From NCBI GenBank assembly GCA_029783825.1, contig JAREIK010002964.1:745791-809790 (forward strand): 64,000 bases of DNA. The letters run 5' to 3'. This DNA is from Sapria himalayana. Its lineage: Eukaryota; Streptophyta; Magnoliopsida; Malpighiales; Rafflesiaceae. A program made the translations under genes and the position numbers. The notes below the pieces were generated by a model, which was given only the letters and a program-made list of their open reading frames with translations, did not search any database and was not told the origin of the DNA. This document shows positions 49,262 to 62,452 of this stretch, piece after piece (the first letter of the stretch is position 1; each line of letters begins with the position of its first letter).

Positions 49262-50230
49262 AGATTATAAGGTTTTAGATTACTTTTTAGATTCTGATAC
49301 TTATTTCATTGATGCTAAATAAGTTTACCTTTCATTTTATTTCTAGATACTAGGTGAACATATATTTTTTATTTACTACAAATAAAAATAGATCTACTAA
49401 TTCATTTCTAGGTGTTTCATTTACTTTCTTTGGATGCCCAGTTGGTAAAAAAACCTTATTATTTTTATTATTGACTTTATAGAGGTGAATGATTTAAGTT
49501 CTTTCACTATGAGCTTCTTCTTTGCCTGTAACTCTATTCCATAGATCATGCTTCCTATTCTTATTTTGGAGATGAGAAAGCTAGTGACAATAGTTTTATT
49601 GCATCTCACCTTGATTGCTCGGCTAGAGTGTGGAATTTTGTTCCTTCCCCTATGGTAAAAGAATAATATATTTTAGAACCTTTTGATCTCAACCTTGATA
49701 GCTCATTTGATATAATTTTACCTTCTCTTGAGTCTTATACTTTTGATTTTACTTTTCTTACAACTATAGAAGATGATAAGGATGGTCTTTAATTTCCATC
49801 TGGTAAACCAGGTGCTCCTAGTCCTACTCTTTTGGTTGGTGGCTAATTAGGTTCAATATTTTTTTTGGTCAATAGTTTCAATGTTTTTAGGCCAATCCTT
49901 GGAAACTACAACAAGAGTTATTTAATTACCCTTTTTAGCCTATTTATAGAACCTTTTATTAAATATTGAAATATTTCATTTACTTCCCTTCCAAAGGACC
50001 CTATAGAACCTTCCATTTCATTTACCTCTTATTCACTTCAACTAATACAACCATGACTTTCTTCATCTCTACTGGAATCAATTCACATACATAGGTAGAT
50101 ATTTCTGTTACTCCCAAAGGAGTCGATGCTAGAACTAGGACTTCAGCAGCCATGAGATTATAAGTTATTGAATTGACTTCCATACTCCGAATCTAGAGAG
50201 GTGGAGTCTTGTCTTCCCCACTTGTATTCT

Positions 50231-53200
50231 AACTTCCTCACATGTAGGCAAGGTTCTTTGTAGGTCCATTATAGTAGTATGACTAGCAACTAGAAAGGTG
50301 ACTAGTAGTAAAAAGTATTTCATTAAAGGTTTTCAAGTTCAACTCTTCCATCTTAAGATTTACTAGTGGCATTCAAAAAGGACTATGAAATGGAAGCTAA
50401 AGTAGAAGATTTTTCTTTAATTTCTCTAGTATCAAAATCACTTGTAGAATTCTTTGGATGAAATTACAGGTCATTTAGCCTATACAACATCAGTCAATTC
50501 AAGACCTTAGATCCACTATAGGATTAGGACTAGTAGAATATTCCATAATTTAGGCTGAGGAAGAAGCCCTTACATGGGATTCTCTTAGAAATTAGATAGC
50601 AAAAATGATCCTCATTTGAAGCCTTTCCAAAGGAATGAGAAATCTTTCTTGTATCAATAGAAATTAGAATCCATTCCATCATAAAGGTTAGCTATTCGGG
50701 AAGCCTTCCAAGACTTACTAAGTACATAGTAGAATGGCTGATTGGTTCTAAATTCCATAAAATTAACTATGAGGACCCATTGAGCTAGATAACAATTCCA
50801 AGGCTAGTTTATTAACTTGAACAAAAGAAAAGGTAGTGTCAATGGTAGATTACATTTTACAATCTTTTCATGAGAGGTAGGAAAGCAAGATTTTAGACTA
50901 AGGAAGTAGGTATCGTCCACCTTAAAGAAAAGGGGTGAAGAGAATAGATAGAGTTCATTGAACCAGTTCCATCTCACCTGTGAGCTGTGACCAAGGAATG
51001 TATACCTCAGTTTATTAAACTATCCTTAATCTATTTATCTTATTGTAATCGGAGCAAGGTACATGCTTAATAAAAGAATGCTTTGAAATCCTAGTAATTC
51101 TTTAATATTCTCCATCTCCTTTTTATGATTATTTTGTTTCACTGTTATGCTAAGATATCTCTAAATGAATTTCGTCTTTTATCTAGTTGTATGAATTATG
51201 ACTCAAATTTGAAAAGGTTAGCACTCTTGATGCCAATGTAGAGCTTTAACCATCTTGATCATCCAATCCACATCTTTTATACCAACATATGTCATTGTGA
51301 TATGTGAGAAAACCTTCTACATCCTTATTAGGAAGAAAAAAAACTTTTTTTACAATGCCTTGGCATCAAGTTAAGGTTAGGTACAAACAACCAACCATAA
51401 GAGGTCTTGATTAGAGTCAAAAAACTATTTTTTTAAATCTCAACATCTGTTTGTTATTCCCCTTTGATTCTCAGATAATGAGTAACCTTCTCTTTTTTAC
51501 TAGCTCTCTCTTGCATCTCTAAAGTTCCCTTTCAAAACTCATACAAAAACCTTCATCTTTGACAGCATTGCTGCTTTTTACTTCTCTATCATTGTGAGTG
51601 GGTATGCCCTTGCTTGTGCTTCTCCTATTGGCTTAGATGCTTTAGTTTATTGAGAAAATAGGTTCAATTTGAGCTTTGATATTTCATTGTATGAATGACC
51701 ATATCACCGATAGCATGAACTCTCTATGAGCATAAAAAGTGTTAATGCTTTTGGTATGAAGCTAACCAGAATGTAGGAGATCTTATAGCTCTTCATTACA
51801 AAGGAAGTACATAGAAATTCAAAAATAATACGAACCATGATGGAATAAAAGCTTCCATTGCAATGTTCATCCAAAAATTCTTATTCTAGGTCCAATTGGA
51901 GTAGTCTGACTTGAGATCGAGAAGATTTTGAAATTTCCTTAGTCACTTCTTATCCAAACCAGAGAGAAAAAAAGGGCACCTAAGTTGGTTTGGTATATAG
52001 TCTCAGTCAATCTATTTTAGAATTATAAGCTATATCTAACGTTAAGCTCAGATATACAAAGTGAAGTCAAATACAAAAATCCAAAACATATCCCCACTAC
52101 TCATTCCTTTTTTGGTTCAATATCAATATAGAAACAATCAAGTAAATGAGGAAGCCACATGCTTGGCTTGATCTTACTATTTCTTGGAATATCCCTCTTC
52201 ACCAAGTGTCTAAGTAAAATGATTTTTCTTTCTAACTATTTGGCCTTCAGATACAATCTCATTTCTCAATAAAGGACTAATGATTTAATTGGACATCATT
52301 TTCACTTAATTCATATTGGATTCTACTATCCAATAGATACATGGGCATAGTGCATTATGAAAAGTCCCTATATTTCACTCTAAAAAACCTTTTTTGGGAA
52401 AGTTGACCAACTTCCTTATGGCTTTATCACCCTTTGCTTCAAATAAAACTTTTAGGAAGATAAAGGCTAACTCTAGTCTTGACTAAACGCAAGGGGAAAA
52501 GAGTTCTAAGAAGACAAAGAATAAGTTAATTGATGAGCATTTTCATCAAAAAAAGATCTTATTACCTTCTAGAATGTTTCTTAGGATGTTTTTTATGAGT
52601 TTCCAACATCTAGTTCCCAAGGTAAAAGCTTTAGTCATGGTTGGTGAGAAGGCTCCCATGTGAGATTATCACAAGTATCATAGGTCATACTTGTTTTTTT
52701 TTGTGTATGAACTCATGTTATAGAAATGGAATGAATATGATTCCATACTTAATAAGCTATCAGCAAAGTCAAATTATTAATTTTTAGGAAAGTAAGGGAA
52801 AGATTGATTCTTTGTACAAGTCTTAAGTATTCCACCATTTCTTACTTAAATTGGCTATGTCCATCCCCCTGAACTATGACTTAAAATGTATTTGATTAGC
52901 TTATTATACCTTTTATCTTGTGCTAGTAAGTGTAAGATAGATATGAAAATATATTATTTTCCTCAAAAAATGGATATTGATTGAGCTTGAGAAAGATAAA
53001 TACAAGCAATAAAGCAAATAGATTCACTAGGATGGGTAGAAGTATGGGGGTAGGGGCTCAAGTAAAAATGGGCTAGCTCTTTAGATTTTGTCTCTGACAC
53101 TAACTTGATTTTTAGATGGATGTAGACAATGGGGAGTGATTCTCTTTCCCTCTCGACACCTAAAATGCATGCTAGTTGAAGTAAAATTATCGAGCATTGG

Positions 53201-56200
53201 CTTTTCATTGAGAATGTGACCTAAGATGATCTTGCTGAAAATTAGGTTTCACTGGTAAACAAACAAGTTGTTCACATTCAACTATAGCAATTCATGTTAA
53301 GAGCTTAAATGGCACAGAAGAATTATAGTTTATTAAAGCACTAATTACCATAGTTTAGGAGCATTCATTAGCTTATCTTTTTATTATATGATCTATCTTC
53401 TCTTTTTGTATCTTTCTAGGTAGAGGTAATCAAGACATAGAAGGCCTAATAGTTGTCTTTAAAGCAACTTTCTTTTCGATATCACTCTACTTATCCCTTT
53501 TATATTTATACAACAGAGAGAAGGCATCATCCTAAATGGCATTTCAGCTATCATGTGAGATCTTATTCTTTGTTTTTTGATAGAAGGAATAAAGAGGAGC
53601 CTCCCCTCATTTGCTAGCCTTTTGGCTTAGTGTTGATAGATCCCCTCTTAGCTTACTAGCCAAGACAAGTCCAATAGCTTTGTAGTCTTATTGAGTGTAA
53701 ATATTTCTTTCGGATGCAAATTGATTAGAGCTATTTTTGCTAGTTCTTGAAGTTCAATCTTCTCTCTTAGTAAATTGGCCTAAAAAACTTAGCCCATTGA
53801 TCTTTCTTTTTTTTTTGTTTCCAAGGTGAAGGCCAACAATTTTTCTAAATGAGAAAAAATCCTTTTTTTTCTTCAATGAAAAAGCATTCATTCGTAGTCA
53901 CCAAGAGGAAGATCCTTTTATTATTATTCAATGCTAGCTTTGATCTATCCCCTCATAGAATCGAGGTTAAGAATCCATGCATTTACTAGGACTAGCTCTA
54001 GTGGGAATCTCTGATATGAAAAAAAATCATCATTTTCCCCAAGCTAAAGAGCTCTACTAACACAAGATAATGACATTACTCGAGTTGATACAATTTAATT
54101 TGTTGAGCTTTCTATATAAGACTAAAAATAATATGCTACTTTTCCCTCTGCTATGAGCTTTTGTTTTGAGAACCTGTCATCCTTATAGCTCTCACTCATT
54201 CCTTATTCAAGATGAGTAATTAAATGACTCTATAACAGCTAAAAGAAGGCAAACTTTCTAGCCCCTTCATTTCATACCTATTTGTATTGGACTCTCCTAG
54301 TCCATTCCATAATAGTCCAAATATTTTATAAGTTGTCCTTAGTTCAAGCTTGAAAACAAGAGTTAGTCTTTTTCCCACTGACCATAACTAATAAAAGAAT
54401 CAATACCTACTAGTAGTTCCTCTCCTAAAAGCTATTTATTTGTGATATCTCTCTATCATGGATCAGTCACCCATCATTATGGATACCTAAAGTGGTTTAG
54501 CAGAAGCTGAGGAAAGAAAGAGATAATCTATAGAGCATGCTATATCCCGAACTAATAAATAGAATTTATTCTATCTAATTAATAGAGCACGCAAGGTACT
54601 ATAAAGTTTGAAAACCAATAATTAAGACTAAAAACTCATGAGCATAAATGAAGAATATAAAAGAGTTGGAAAGGTTACTTTTGTCCCCTCGTAGGGTTCT
54701 CCTTGCTTGGCCCTTCCCAGAAGTCTTGAATAGAACACAAAGTAAGGCATTGTCATGAGACGTATCCATAGAAATACAAGAAATCCTCAATGGCTTCTTG
54801 TGGCTTTAGGGACCCAGTTGGCATTCTTATTCATGTGGTTGAATCGAAGTCATCTATTTATTTACAACAACCCTTGAACCTCATTCCCAATGTTTTGAAA
54901 GAATAACATGAGCCATTCCATCAGACTAATCTAGAGAACAATCATATATCACTTTTGAAGGTGAGTGATGCTAGCGAACCATGGGAAAGAAAAGTAGGAA
55001 GAGATCTCTAGAGTGGCATGCATGCCGAAAAAGCAGGAAGAGATCACAAAAGGTGAGTGTTGCTTTTATTATAAGATTAGGCGATACCACCTCCCACTTG
55101 GCATTAGTCACCTAGCATAACTATATTTAAACCAATCTATCTAGGGAGGAAAATCTATAATTTGATCTGCTAGCTTGAATGTCTAGATCATGCTAAAAAG
55201 ATAAGGTGCAGAAAAGACTATTGAAACCAATCAAAAGAGTCCATCCATGCCTTTTTTGAGAATAAAGAGATATAGGGATTAACCCTTGATGACATAGTTT
55301 AGTCTTTATATGATCAACCACCCCATGCTAGGTAAATCAAAAACTTTATAATGAAGAGTTACCCACGTAAGAAAGAACATAAATAAAAAAGAAGATAAGA
55401 TACTCACCTTGCTTTTAGTCATAGAAAGAGTGTTAATGTGCCCCTACACACCTATAAAATAGTGTAGAGAAGGTAGGTACCTTTTGGTGAGTTCTCCCTA
55501 AACAACTTATTAGTAGAGCTAGCTCCCATACTCTCTTGGAACCTTCGAAAAATAAATTTCAGGAAACTCTTCAACTATTTTTCTTATTCGAGCCCATTAG
55601 TAACCTTTCTAGTTAGAAATGAGTTGCTCATCTCTTGTGAAACCTTTTCCCAAGAGTTAATGAGAATACAACAAAAAGGCAAGGTAAAGTTACATTGTAA
55701 ATCTACAAAGTCTTCATCTTAATGTAATTTTATAAAAGATAAAGAAGCATCAAGTACCAATATCCACTTTCTCATAAATCTAAATGGAATTCCCAAAACA
55801 AATGTAAGCATGTATGGAACTCTATTTGCAACCAAGCTAGTTATTCTTAGTAATAAGAGTAAGTGAGATTCTAATTAAGTGATAGAAGGTACTTATAAAA
55901 GAAGGCTTCAAGTATATGAATGAAGGTCATGAAGGCGATCACTTGAATTATATGTTAGTTCCATGCTTATGCGGTTAACAATAGGAACAGATTGTACAAG
56001 CCAATGTCTTAAGTTACTATGAATAGTATTTCGAATGTATCCATAAATGTCCCTCAAAGTTAGATTATAAGAAGGCCAATTATTAAAGATGAAAGATCCA
56101 TCTACTCATATAGATCATTTCCTTAGTAAAGTTCTATCACCTTAGATGGATGGAATTGCAAAGAAGCTATTAATGCAACCACTACCATAGTTACAATAAT

Positions 56201-56365
56201 TTCTTTTTTGGAGTTGTCGTATGTCGAAACACCAACTTAATCTATATGAATATAGATAATTTTAAATGTAAGAAATCTAGTAGAATATGGTATTTTCTTT
56301 CATATCTGTTATATTATTAGAGGCATCAGCTCTTTTGTTAAGATCGAATCTATAACTATTTGAAT
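50231..56365 (-). repeat. Giant background repeat, inverted copy C
   Basis: Read on the minus strand, this region matches copy B from about 43.37 to 49.19 kb. The copy starts abruptly at about 50.23-50.24 kb, where direct copy B stops, giving an inverted (tail-to-tail) junction. C shares with B two segments absent from A (about 53.2-53.3 kb and 51.65-52.26 kb), so C is closer to B. No gene is seen; the long gene-free stretch holds only this repeat. Confidence 0.75.
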
Positions 56366-57395
56366 AAAATTAATCTTTCTAAAATAGTTAAGTTTTAGGA
56401 AACTTTTCCACTTTTTCTTTAAGCACTTCCTTGGAATTTTCTGGTTCCATTTGGGCATCTTACAATAAAAACAAATACATAAGTTCTTGTGATTTTTTAA
56501 CATGAATAACATTAATCTTTCTTTTTTCTAAATGATGACCACAATAGGAACCAATCATGCATCACCTATGTTAGTTGCTTTATACTAAGAAGTAGGACAC
56601 ATTTTAAAAAGTGGCATGGAAGCCACCTTAACACTTTGTTTTCAGTTAGCTAAAAAAATATAGGGAGAGAAAAGATGCATTAGCACTCCCCCTCTTTTTG
56701 AGTTCAATAGTGATGTGGCCTTTGTTTGTGGCCTTATAGAGTAGAATCTTACGTTTTTGAGCCTTCACTTGTTGTGAGCTCAAAGATGAAGAAGATGGTG
56801 CTAATCTTTGAGAAGTTGCACAAGTGATATTGTTACCTTGTCCATCACTCTCTTATCTACTTGAAGAAGCTCCTTCTTGGTTAGCTATGAAAAAAAAGTA
56901 AATAAGATCAATCCTTCTTGTAGTTCCATTCATTTTCTTTCACTTTAAAGCATGAGTTGTGAGAAAAAAATAAAAATATTTTTGATATAATACTAATCAC
57001 TAATCTCGATTCAACTACTATTCACTCGATTGAAAGTTGGATCTTGTTGGTTACACCATTTATTCTTTGGGTTTTTATTGTTTTAGGCTAGAACCATTAT
57101 GCTGTTGCTTATTTTTTTAAAAAAATTTTTTCCATTCTCTAAACAATAATGATTTAAATGTTGTGGGTTCTATTCAATCTCAGATCTATTGAATCCAATT
57201 TATGTTTTTCATTCAATGGCACCACTTCTTCCTATTCCTTCTGAACATTCCCTTGCTTACCATGCTACTTTCATAGTAGAAAGCTAAGTTAATTCACTCG
57301 ATTCCTACCTTGGGTCATGAGCTCTCTTCAGCTTGGAAGTCATGGATCTCTCTTTCTTTAGGAGTTAAGTATTAAAAAAAATAAAAATTCAGAAT

Positions 57396-57629
57396 ATGAC
57401 AAACTTTTATCCTTTTAATGGGAAGAAACTTGTTGTAGATGAAGATGGTGTCATTCTATTTATTAGCATCTACTTCAAACTATTGACTTGTCATTTTTGT
57501 ATACATAGTGAGAAGCAAGTCACCTTGATTTCCTTAATTTATTTTTCTTCTTTCTTTTCCTATTCTCAAGTGCTTGAGGTGCCAAAGGTGGTAATTAACA
57601 CTACCAACCATTCCATCGGACCATCGTAG
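57396..57629 (+). pseudogene. Unrecognised 77-codon frame, frameshifted in copy A
   Basis: This frame starts MTNFYPFNGKKLVVDEDGVI and continues to VTLISLIYFSSFFSYSQVLE. Copy A, minus strand, carries the same protein text split over two overlapping frames: MTNFHPF...KLVVDEGGVIL (22578-22787) and VTLISLIYFSSFFSFSQVFE (22502-22690). The middle is hydrophobic. I recognise no family. It may be a relic of coding DNA or a chance frame in a repeat. Confidence 0.2.
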
Positions 57630-59540
57630 GTGACCCATATTACTAGGTAAGATATTAGGGACACTTGCCATATTGAATAGGAGGCATAGTGGGAATGATT
57701 GATTTATAATTATTCTAGTAGCTCTTTCTTCTTTTTAGTTGTAGTCTATTCAATAGTAGAAATTACTATAACTCTTCTTTCTTTAATCTTTTTAGTAGTT
57801 ATAATAGCTCTTACAGTTATAGTAGCTGAAAGTAAAGGCAATAGGTATACTAAGGATGCAAGAGAACTACCATCCATAGCAAGGTCTAGTGGCTTAGTTG
57901 CAAGATATAGCCTTAGTATAGATTATAGCAATAGTAGGAGTCATAATTAATAGATATAGATATCTATACATTTGTTAGAAAGGGAAAAAAAACTTAATGG
58001 GATTGGAGGTGAAAAAGGTAGCTTTTATTCCTTAACTTTATGAAAAGCCATGGAAGCATGAGAGCTTTTAGGATCTTAGGTTGTGACATCTTCTTATAAA
58101 TTTTGCATCCTAAGCAAGCCTAGAGCTGGTAATGTGTCTATGACCGTAAGCCTATATAGGAAGGGAAGGAGATGGTTTTAGGAGAGGTGAAGTTGGCTCT
58201 AAGTCTTTGCTTATCCTTTGTGGATGTGGATCCCTCTTTTTTTCGGCAGGGGAGGAAGGGATTTAACTCTGATTTGAATTATAACTTCTTACTAATAAGG
58301 ATTCTTCATAGAAATTACTATCTTAATAGAAATTTTCTTGTCAGAACTTCTAGAATTGCTATAAAGTAGGAAAGGGAGACTCCTTAATCTAAAATAAAAT
58401 GAAAGATTGCTAAGAAATTATACTATAGGTGAGGAAGACAAGACCCCTCTTTTATACCTTTGGAAGCTAGAGAAGTCAATTCAACAAATTACAATCATGT
58501 GGTTGCTGAAGTCTTACTTCCAGGATTGGCTCTTTCGGGAGTAGCAGAAATAGTCTACCTATGTAGGAGAGTCAATTCCAATTGAGGTGAAGAAAGCTGT
58601 GGCTGTATTATTTGAAGTCAAGAAGAGGTATATGAAATGGAAGATTCTATAAGGTCCTTTGGAAGGGAAATAAATAAAAGTTTAAAATCTTTAATAGAAG
58701 GTTCTATAAGTAGGCTAAAAAGGGTAATTAAATAACTCTTGTTGTAGTTTCCAAGGATCAACCTAAAAACATTAAAACTGCTAACCAAGGGAAAGATTGA
58801 ACCTGATTAGGCACCAGCCAAAGTAGGAGCACCTAGTTTACCAGCTAAAAATGAAAGGCAAACCTTACCAATTACCATCTTCTATAGCAAAAAGGGAAGT
58901 AAAATCAAAAATATAAGAATCAAGGATATGTGAAATAGGATCAGATGATCTATCAAGGCTGATACCAAAAGGTTCTAAAATAGCTTATTATGTTTTTACC
59001 TCAGAGGGAAGGGATAAAATTTCACACTCCAAGTAATGAAGGTGAAATACAATAACAACTTTTGCTAGCTTTCTCATCTCTAGAAAAGGAATAAGAAGTA
59101 TACTTTATGGAATAGAGTTATAGGCAAAAAAGATGGTCATGATGAATGAACTAATTCATTCTCCTCTATAAAGTCAATATATGAAAATAATAAGATTTTT
59201 AACCTACTGAGAATCCAAAGAAAGTAAATGAAACTCTTGGAAATGAATTAGTAGATCTTGGTTTACTCACTACTTCAACTAAAGAAAATTAAAAAGATGT
59301 TTACCTAGTATATGGAAATGAAATGAAAGGTTAACTTCTTTTCCATGAATTGAACATGTATCGAAATCTAAAAGGAAAGCTGAAAGCATACCATCTTCAT
59401 TGGAAGGTAATGAACCTTCTTATTCTTTTGTTGTATTAGCAGTTGAAAAAGTCACTAAGCTATCTAGGCTAGGTTCTCTCAAGGTCCACTATAGTAGTAG
59501 GATCATATGCTGAAAAAAAGACTAGCAGTAAAAAGTACAT

Positions 59541-60640
59541 CATCAAAGGCTTTTGGGTTGATGTCTTCCATCCTAAGATTTACTAGCTTTCTTCAAAAAG
59601 GACTATGAAACGGAAGCAAAAGTAGATCTTCCTTTACTTTCTCCAGTATCAAAGTCACTAGTAGAAGTCTTCAGATGAAACTATAGGTCATTCAACCCTT
59701 ACAACAATATTCAATTCAAGACTTTAGGTCCACTATAGTATTAGTACTATTAAAATATCCCTTCCATTAGATTATCCTAAAAATTAGATAGTTGAAATGG
59801 GCCTAGCTCAAAGCCTTTCCAAAGGAAAGAGATCTTTTTCTTATATAAGTTACAAGCAACACCATTCCATTATAAAAAAAAGTTATTAGGGAAGCCTTTC
59901 CAACACATGCTAATTACATAGTATAAAAGTTTATGGGATCTAAATTCTATAGCATCAGGAATGAGGACCTGCTGAGCTAGATAACAGTTTTAAGGCTAGT
60001 TTATCAACTCAAACAAGAGAAGAGATGGTATCAATGGTAGATTATATTCTTCCATCTTTTTCACGAAAGGTAGGAGTGCAAGTTTTAGGCTACGGAAGCA
60101 TATCATTGAAGGCTTTTGGGTTGAAGTCTTCCATCATAAGGTTTACTAGTTTTCTTCAAAAAGGACTATGAAATAGAAGCCAAAGTAGAAGATCTTCCTT
60201 TACTTACTCTAGTATCAAAGTCACTGTAGGAGACTCTAGATAAAACTACATGAAATTCAGCCCATATAATAGTATTCAATTCAAGACTCTAGGTTAACTA
60301 TAGTATCAGTACTAGCATTACATTACTTTCATTTGATTATCCTAGAAATTAGATAGCTAAAATGGGCATTGCTCAAAGCCTTTTCAAAAGTAAAAAGGTA
60401 TTTTTCCTATATCAACGACAAGCCAAATCCATTCCATCATAAAGGGAAACTATTGGGGAAGCCTTTCCAACACATGCTAATTACATGGTAGAAGAGCTTA
60501 TGGGCTCTAAATTCTAGAGCATCAAGTATGCAGAACTACTAAGCTAGATAGTCATTCCAAGGCCAATTTATCAACTCAAACAAGAGAAGAGGTGATGTTC
60601 ATGGCATATTATATTCTTGAATCTTTTCACGAGAGGTAGG
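59541..60640 (-). repeat. 563-bp tandem duplication in copy D
   Basis: The phrase CATCAAAGGCTTTTGGG (59541) recurs as CATTGAAGGCTTTTGGG at 60104, and the two units then run parallel. Shared landmarks include CTTCAAAAAGGACTATGAAA, GAAGCCTTTCCAACACATGC and CACGA[A/G]AGGTAGG. The two units have diverged visibly, so the duplication is old. Copies A, B and C carry this stretch only once. Confidence 0.85.
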
Positions 60641-62452
60641 TGCAGGGAATGAAATCAGAAATGCAGCGAAATTAGTTTTTAAAATATGTTTCATGAATTC
60701 TTATTTTAGCATGAATCCATGCAAATACATATTAATATCAAAAGATGAAGATAAGATTTATACCTTTTATTGTTATAAGAGATTTGTTGACTTGTCAGAT
60801 TGAAAGAACTCTCTATACCAGAGTCTTCAATTTTGCCCTCCTTCTTTGAGGTGTGTGGGCACCAACTATTCAGATCTGGAACAATACACTCTAGATTTGC
60901 CTTGTGTAATCAACACTTGATGCAAGGGGTATCTTAGGAGAATAAACTCTCTTGGAGGCTAGCGTTTCTAATAAAGAAATAAATCTGCATTAGTTTTTAT
61001 AGAGATTTCAAATCTTTATCAAATAAGCTAACGAATTAATTATATTTAATATTCTTAAATTCACTTTCTTATCAAATAAGAAAATGAATTAAAATATATT
61101 TAATATTCTTAAATTCAAATCCTTATCAAATAAGGAAATGAATTAACAATATTTAATATTCTTAAATTAAAATTCTTATCAAATAAGAAAATGAATTATA
61201 TTCATTTAATATCCATTAATTCAAATCCTTATCAAATAAGGAAATGAATTAATAATATTTAAATTCAAATCCTTATCATATAAGGAAATGAATTAATGAT
61301 ATTTAATATTATTACCCTTTGCAGATTATTTCCTTATTCAATGAGCAAATGAATAAAATTCAAATTCAAATAACAATTGATTGTTATTCTTATCATTTTA
61401 TATTACTTAAGAGAGTGTAATTTATTCCAAATCATGAATCATTCATTGTAGTAATAAAGGAGGTGGAATTGAGACCCATGGACCTGTAATTTCAAGCTCT
61501 AATAAATTCAATAATTAATTAAACTCTTTAATCAGTTATTTTAATTTATTAATTTTAGAGTTATTCCACTAAAAACTTGAAATTGAACTCTTGTCCTTAC
61601 AGTATCGATTTTACTCAGAAATTCAGTGTCCATTGATTTAATCATTACATGCAGTCATATCCTCCAAGAAGTGGTTCATAACTAGAGTCGGGTGAAATTA
61701 CCATTTGCCCCTCTAATTATAGCTTGATTCTTAAGTTCCATTAATCCACTAGCGAATAGTTAATCTATAAACTTGTTATAAATTAGAGCGCTCAAATTGT
61801 TCAGTTCCAGAACCAATACTTAAGGGAACCAACTGTCCAGCTTCCATAGGAAGTGTTGGATTCTATGTTCATAGTTTATATTCCTAGCTGCATACATCAA
61901 TGGGCCTCCAAGACACAAGTATTGTGCCCATTTCATAATGGGTTTTAACCCATGACTCAAAAGGAACAGTCGATATAAACATGAGTCAATGACTACTCAT
62001 GATTGAGACTGATCTGCATATGATCATCTATCGGTGCTATTTTAATTCTTGAGATAAACGATATTTAAAAGAATTCAAAAACTATGCCTGGTCTTGTCCT
62101 ATATAATCTTATTATATATGGAGCCTCCACTTTAATGTCCCCACATTAATGACCCGGATTAATGTCACTTCATTCTCAATGATAGCGAACCACCCCAGTA
62201 ATATTTTATTTGAAGATCCCCAAACTTCAATTAATTTATTATGGACAATTTGATTTTATAATCCATAACCTCAATCCTCTCGTGTATAATTGCTATACAC
62301 TAACATTATGGTTATAATAATAAATATGGGATTTTCTGATGTTTCACTCATACATTATGCACAAAATAGCTAAATGTAATAAATATGATACTTTTATCAA
62401 TTTCATAAAACATAATTACAAATTCATGCTTTATAGGGCACTATCTCTAATA
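60641..62452 (-). mobile_element. LTR retrotransposon relic, probably a solo LTR
   Basis: On the minus strand it begins TATTAGAGATAGTGCCCTA (expected TG..., first dinucleotide decayed) and ends ATTTCATTCCCTGCA, so it has TG...CA-type ends. The 5-base target duplication GTAGG is perfect (60636-60640 and 62453-62457). The same site without insert is seen at about 50878 (copy C) and 60070 (the other unit of the tandem duplication). The 1812-bp length, lack of coding and lack of an internal second LTR fit a solo LTR. The AGTGCCCTA start resembles plant Ty1-copia LTRs that I know, but lineage assignment is tentative. It could instead be a short non-autonomous element. Confidence 0.82.
61014..61284. 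repeat. About 54-bp tandem repeat with a palindromic core, six copies, in the LTR
   Basis: CTTATCAAATAAG-like cores start at about 61014, 61068, 61122, 61175, 61228 and 61272. They are separated by ATGAATTA and ATTTAATATTCTTAAATT words. Each core is an inverted repeat (CCTTAT-CAA-ATAAGG in the best copies). They lie in the middle of the LTR body. Confidence 0.85.

Larger units (their letters stand above)
38905..50230 (+). repeat. Giant background repeat, copy B
   Basis: This is a direct copy of bases 1-9073 followed without interruption by the equivalent of 20665-21640, and it demonstrates the state of the locus before CACTA-1. Indels separate it from copy A: B has about 250 bp at 46190-46430 and about 500 bp near 47230-47770 that A lacks, and lacks short parts of A near 840-900. 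Between the two hAT insertions and the palindrome it contains no recognisable gene. One frame at 44779-45033 is shared in-frame with the inverted copy at 54599-54790. Confidence 0.75.

Noticed and set aside
57699..57950. An 83-codon hydrophobic frame that looks like a small membrane protein
   Set aside because: The equivalent region of copy A (about 22160-22480, minus strand) does not keep the frame, and the hydrophobicity comes from a TAGTAGT/TATTAT-rich stretch.
61014..61284. Regular palindromic repeats considered as a CRISPR-like array
   Set aside because: The spacing sequence is itself repeated, the context is a plant LTR with a 5-bp target duplication, and there are no cas genes.
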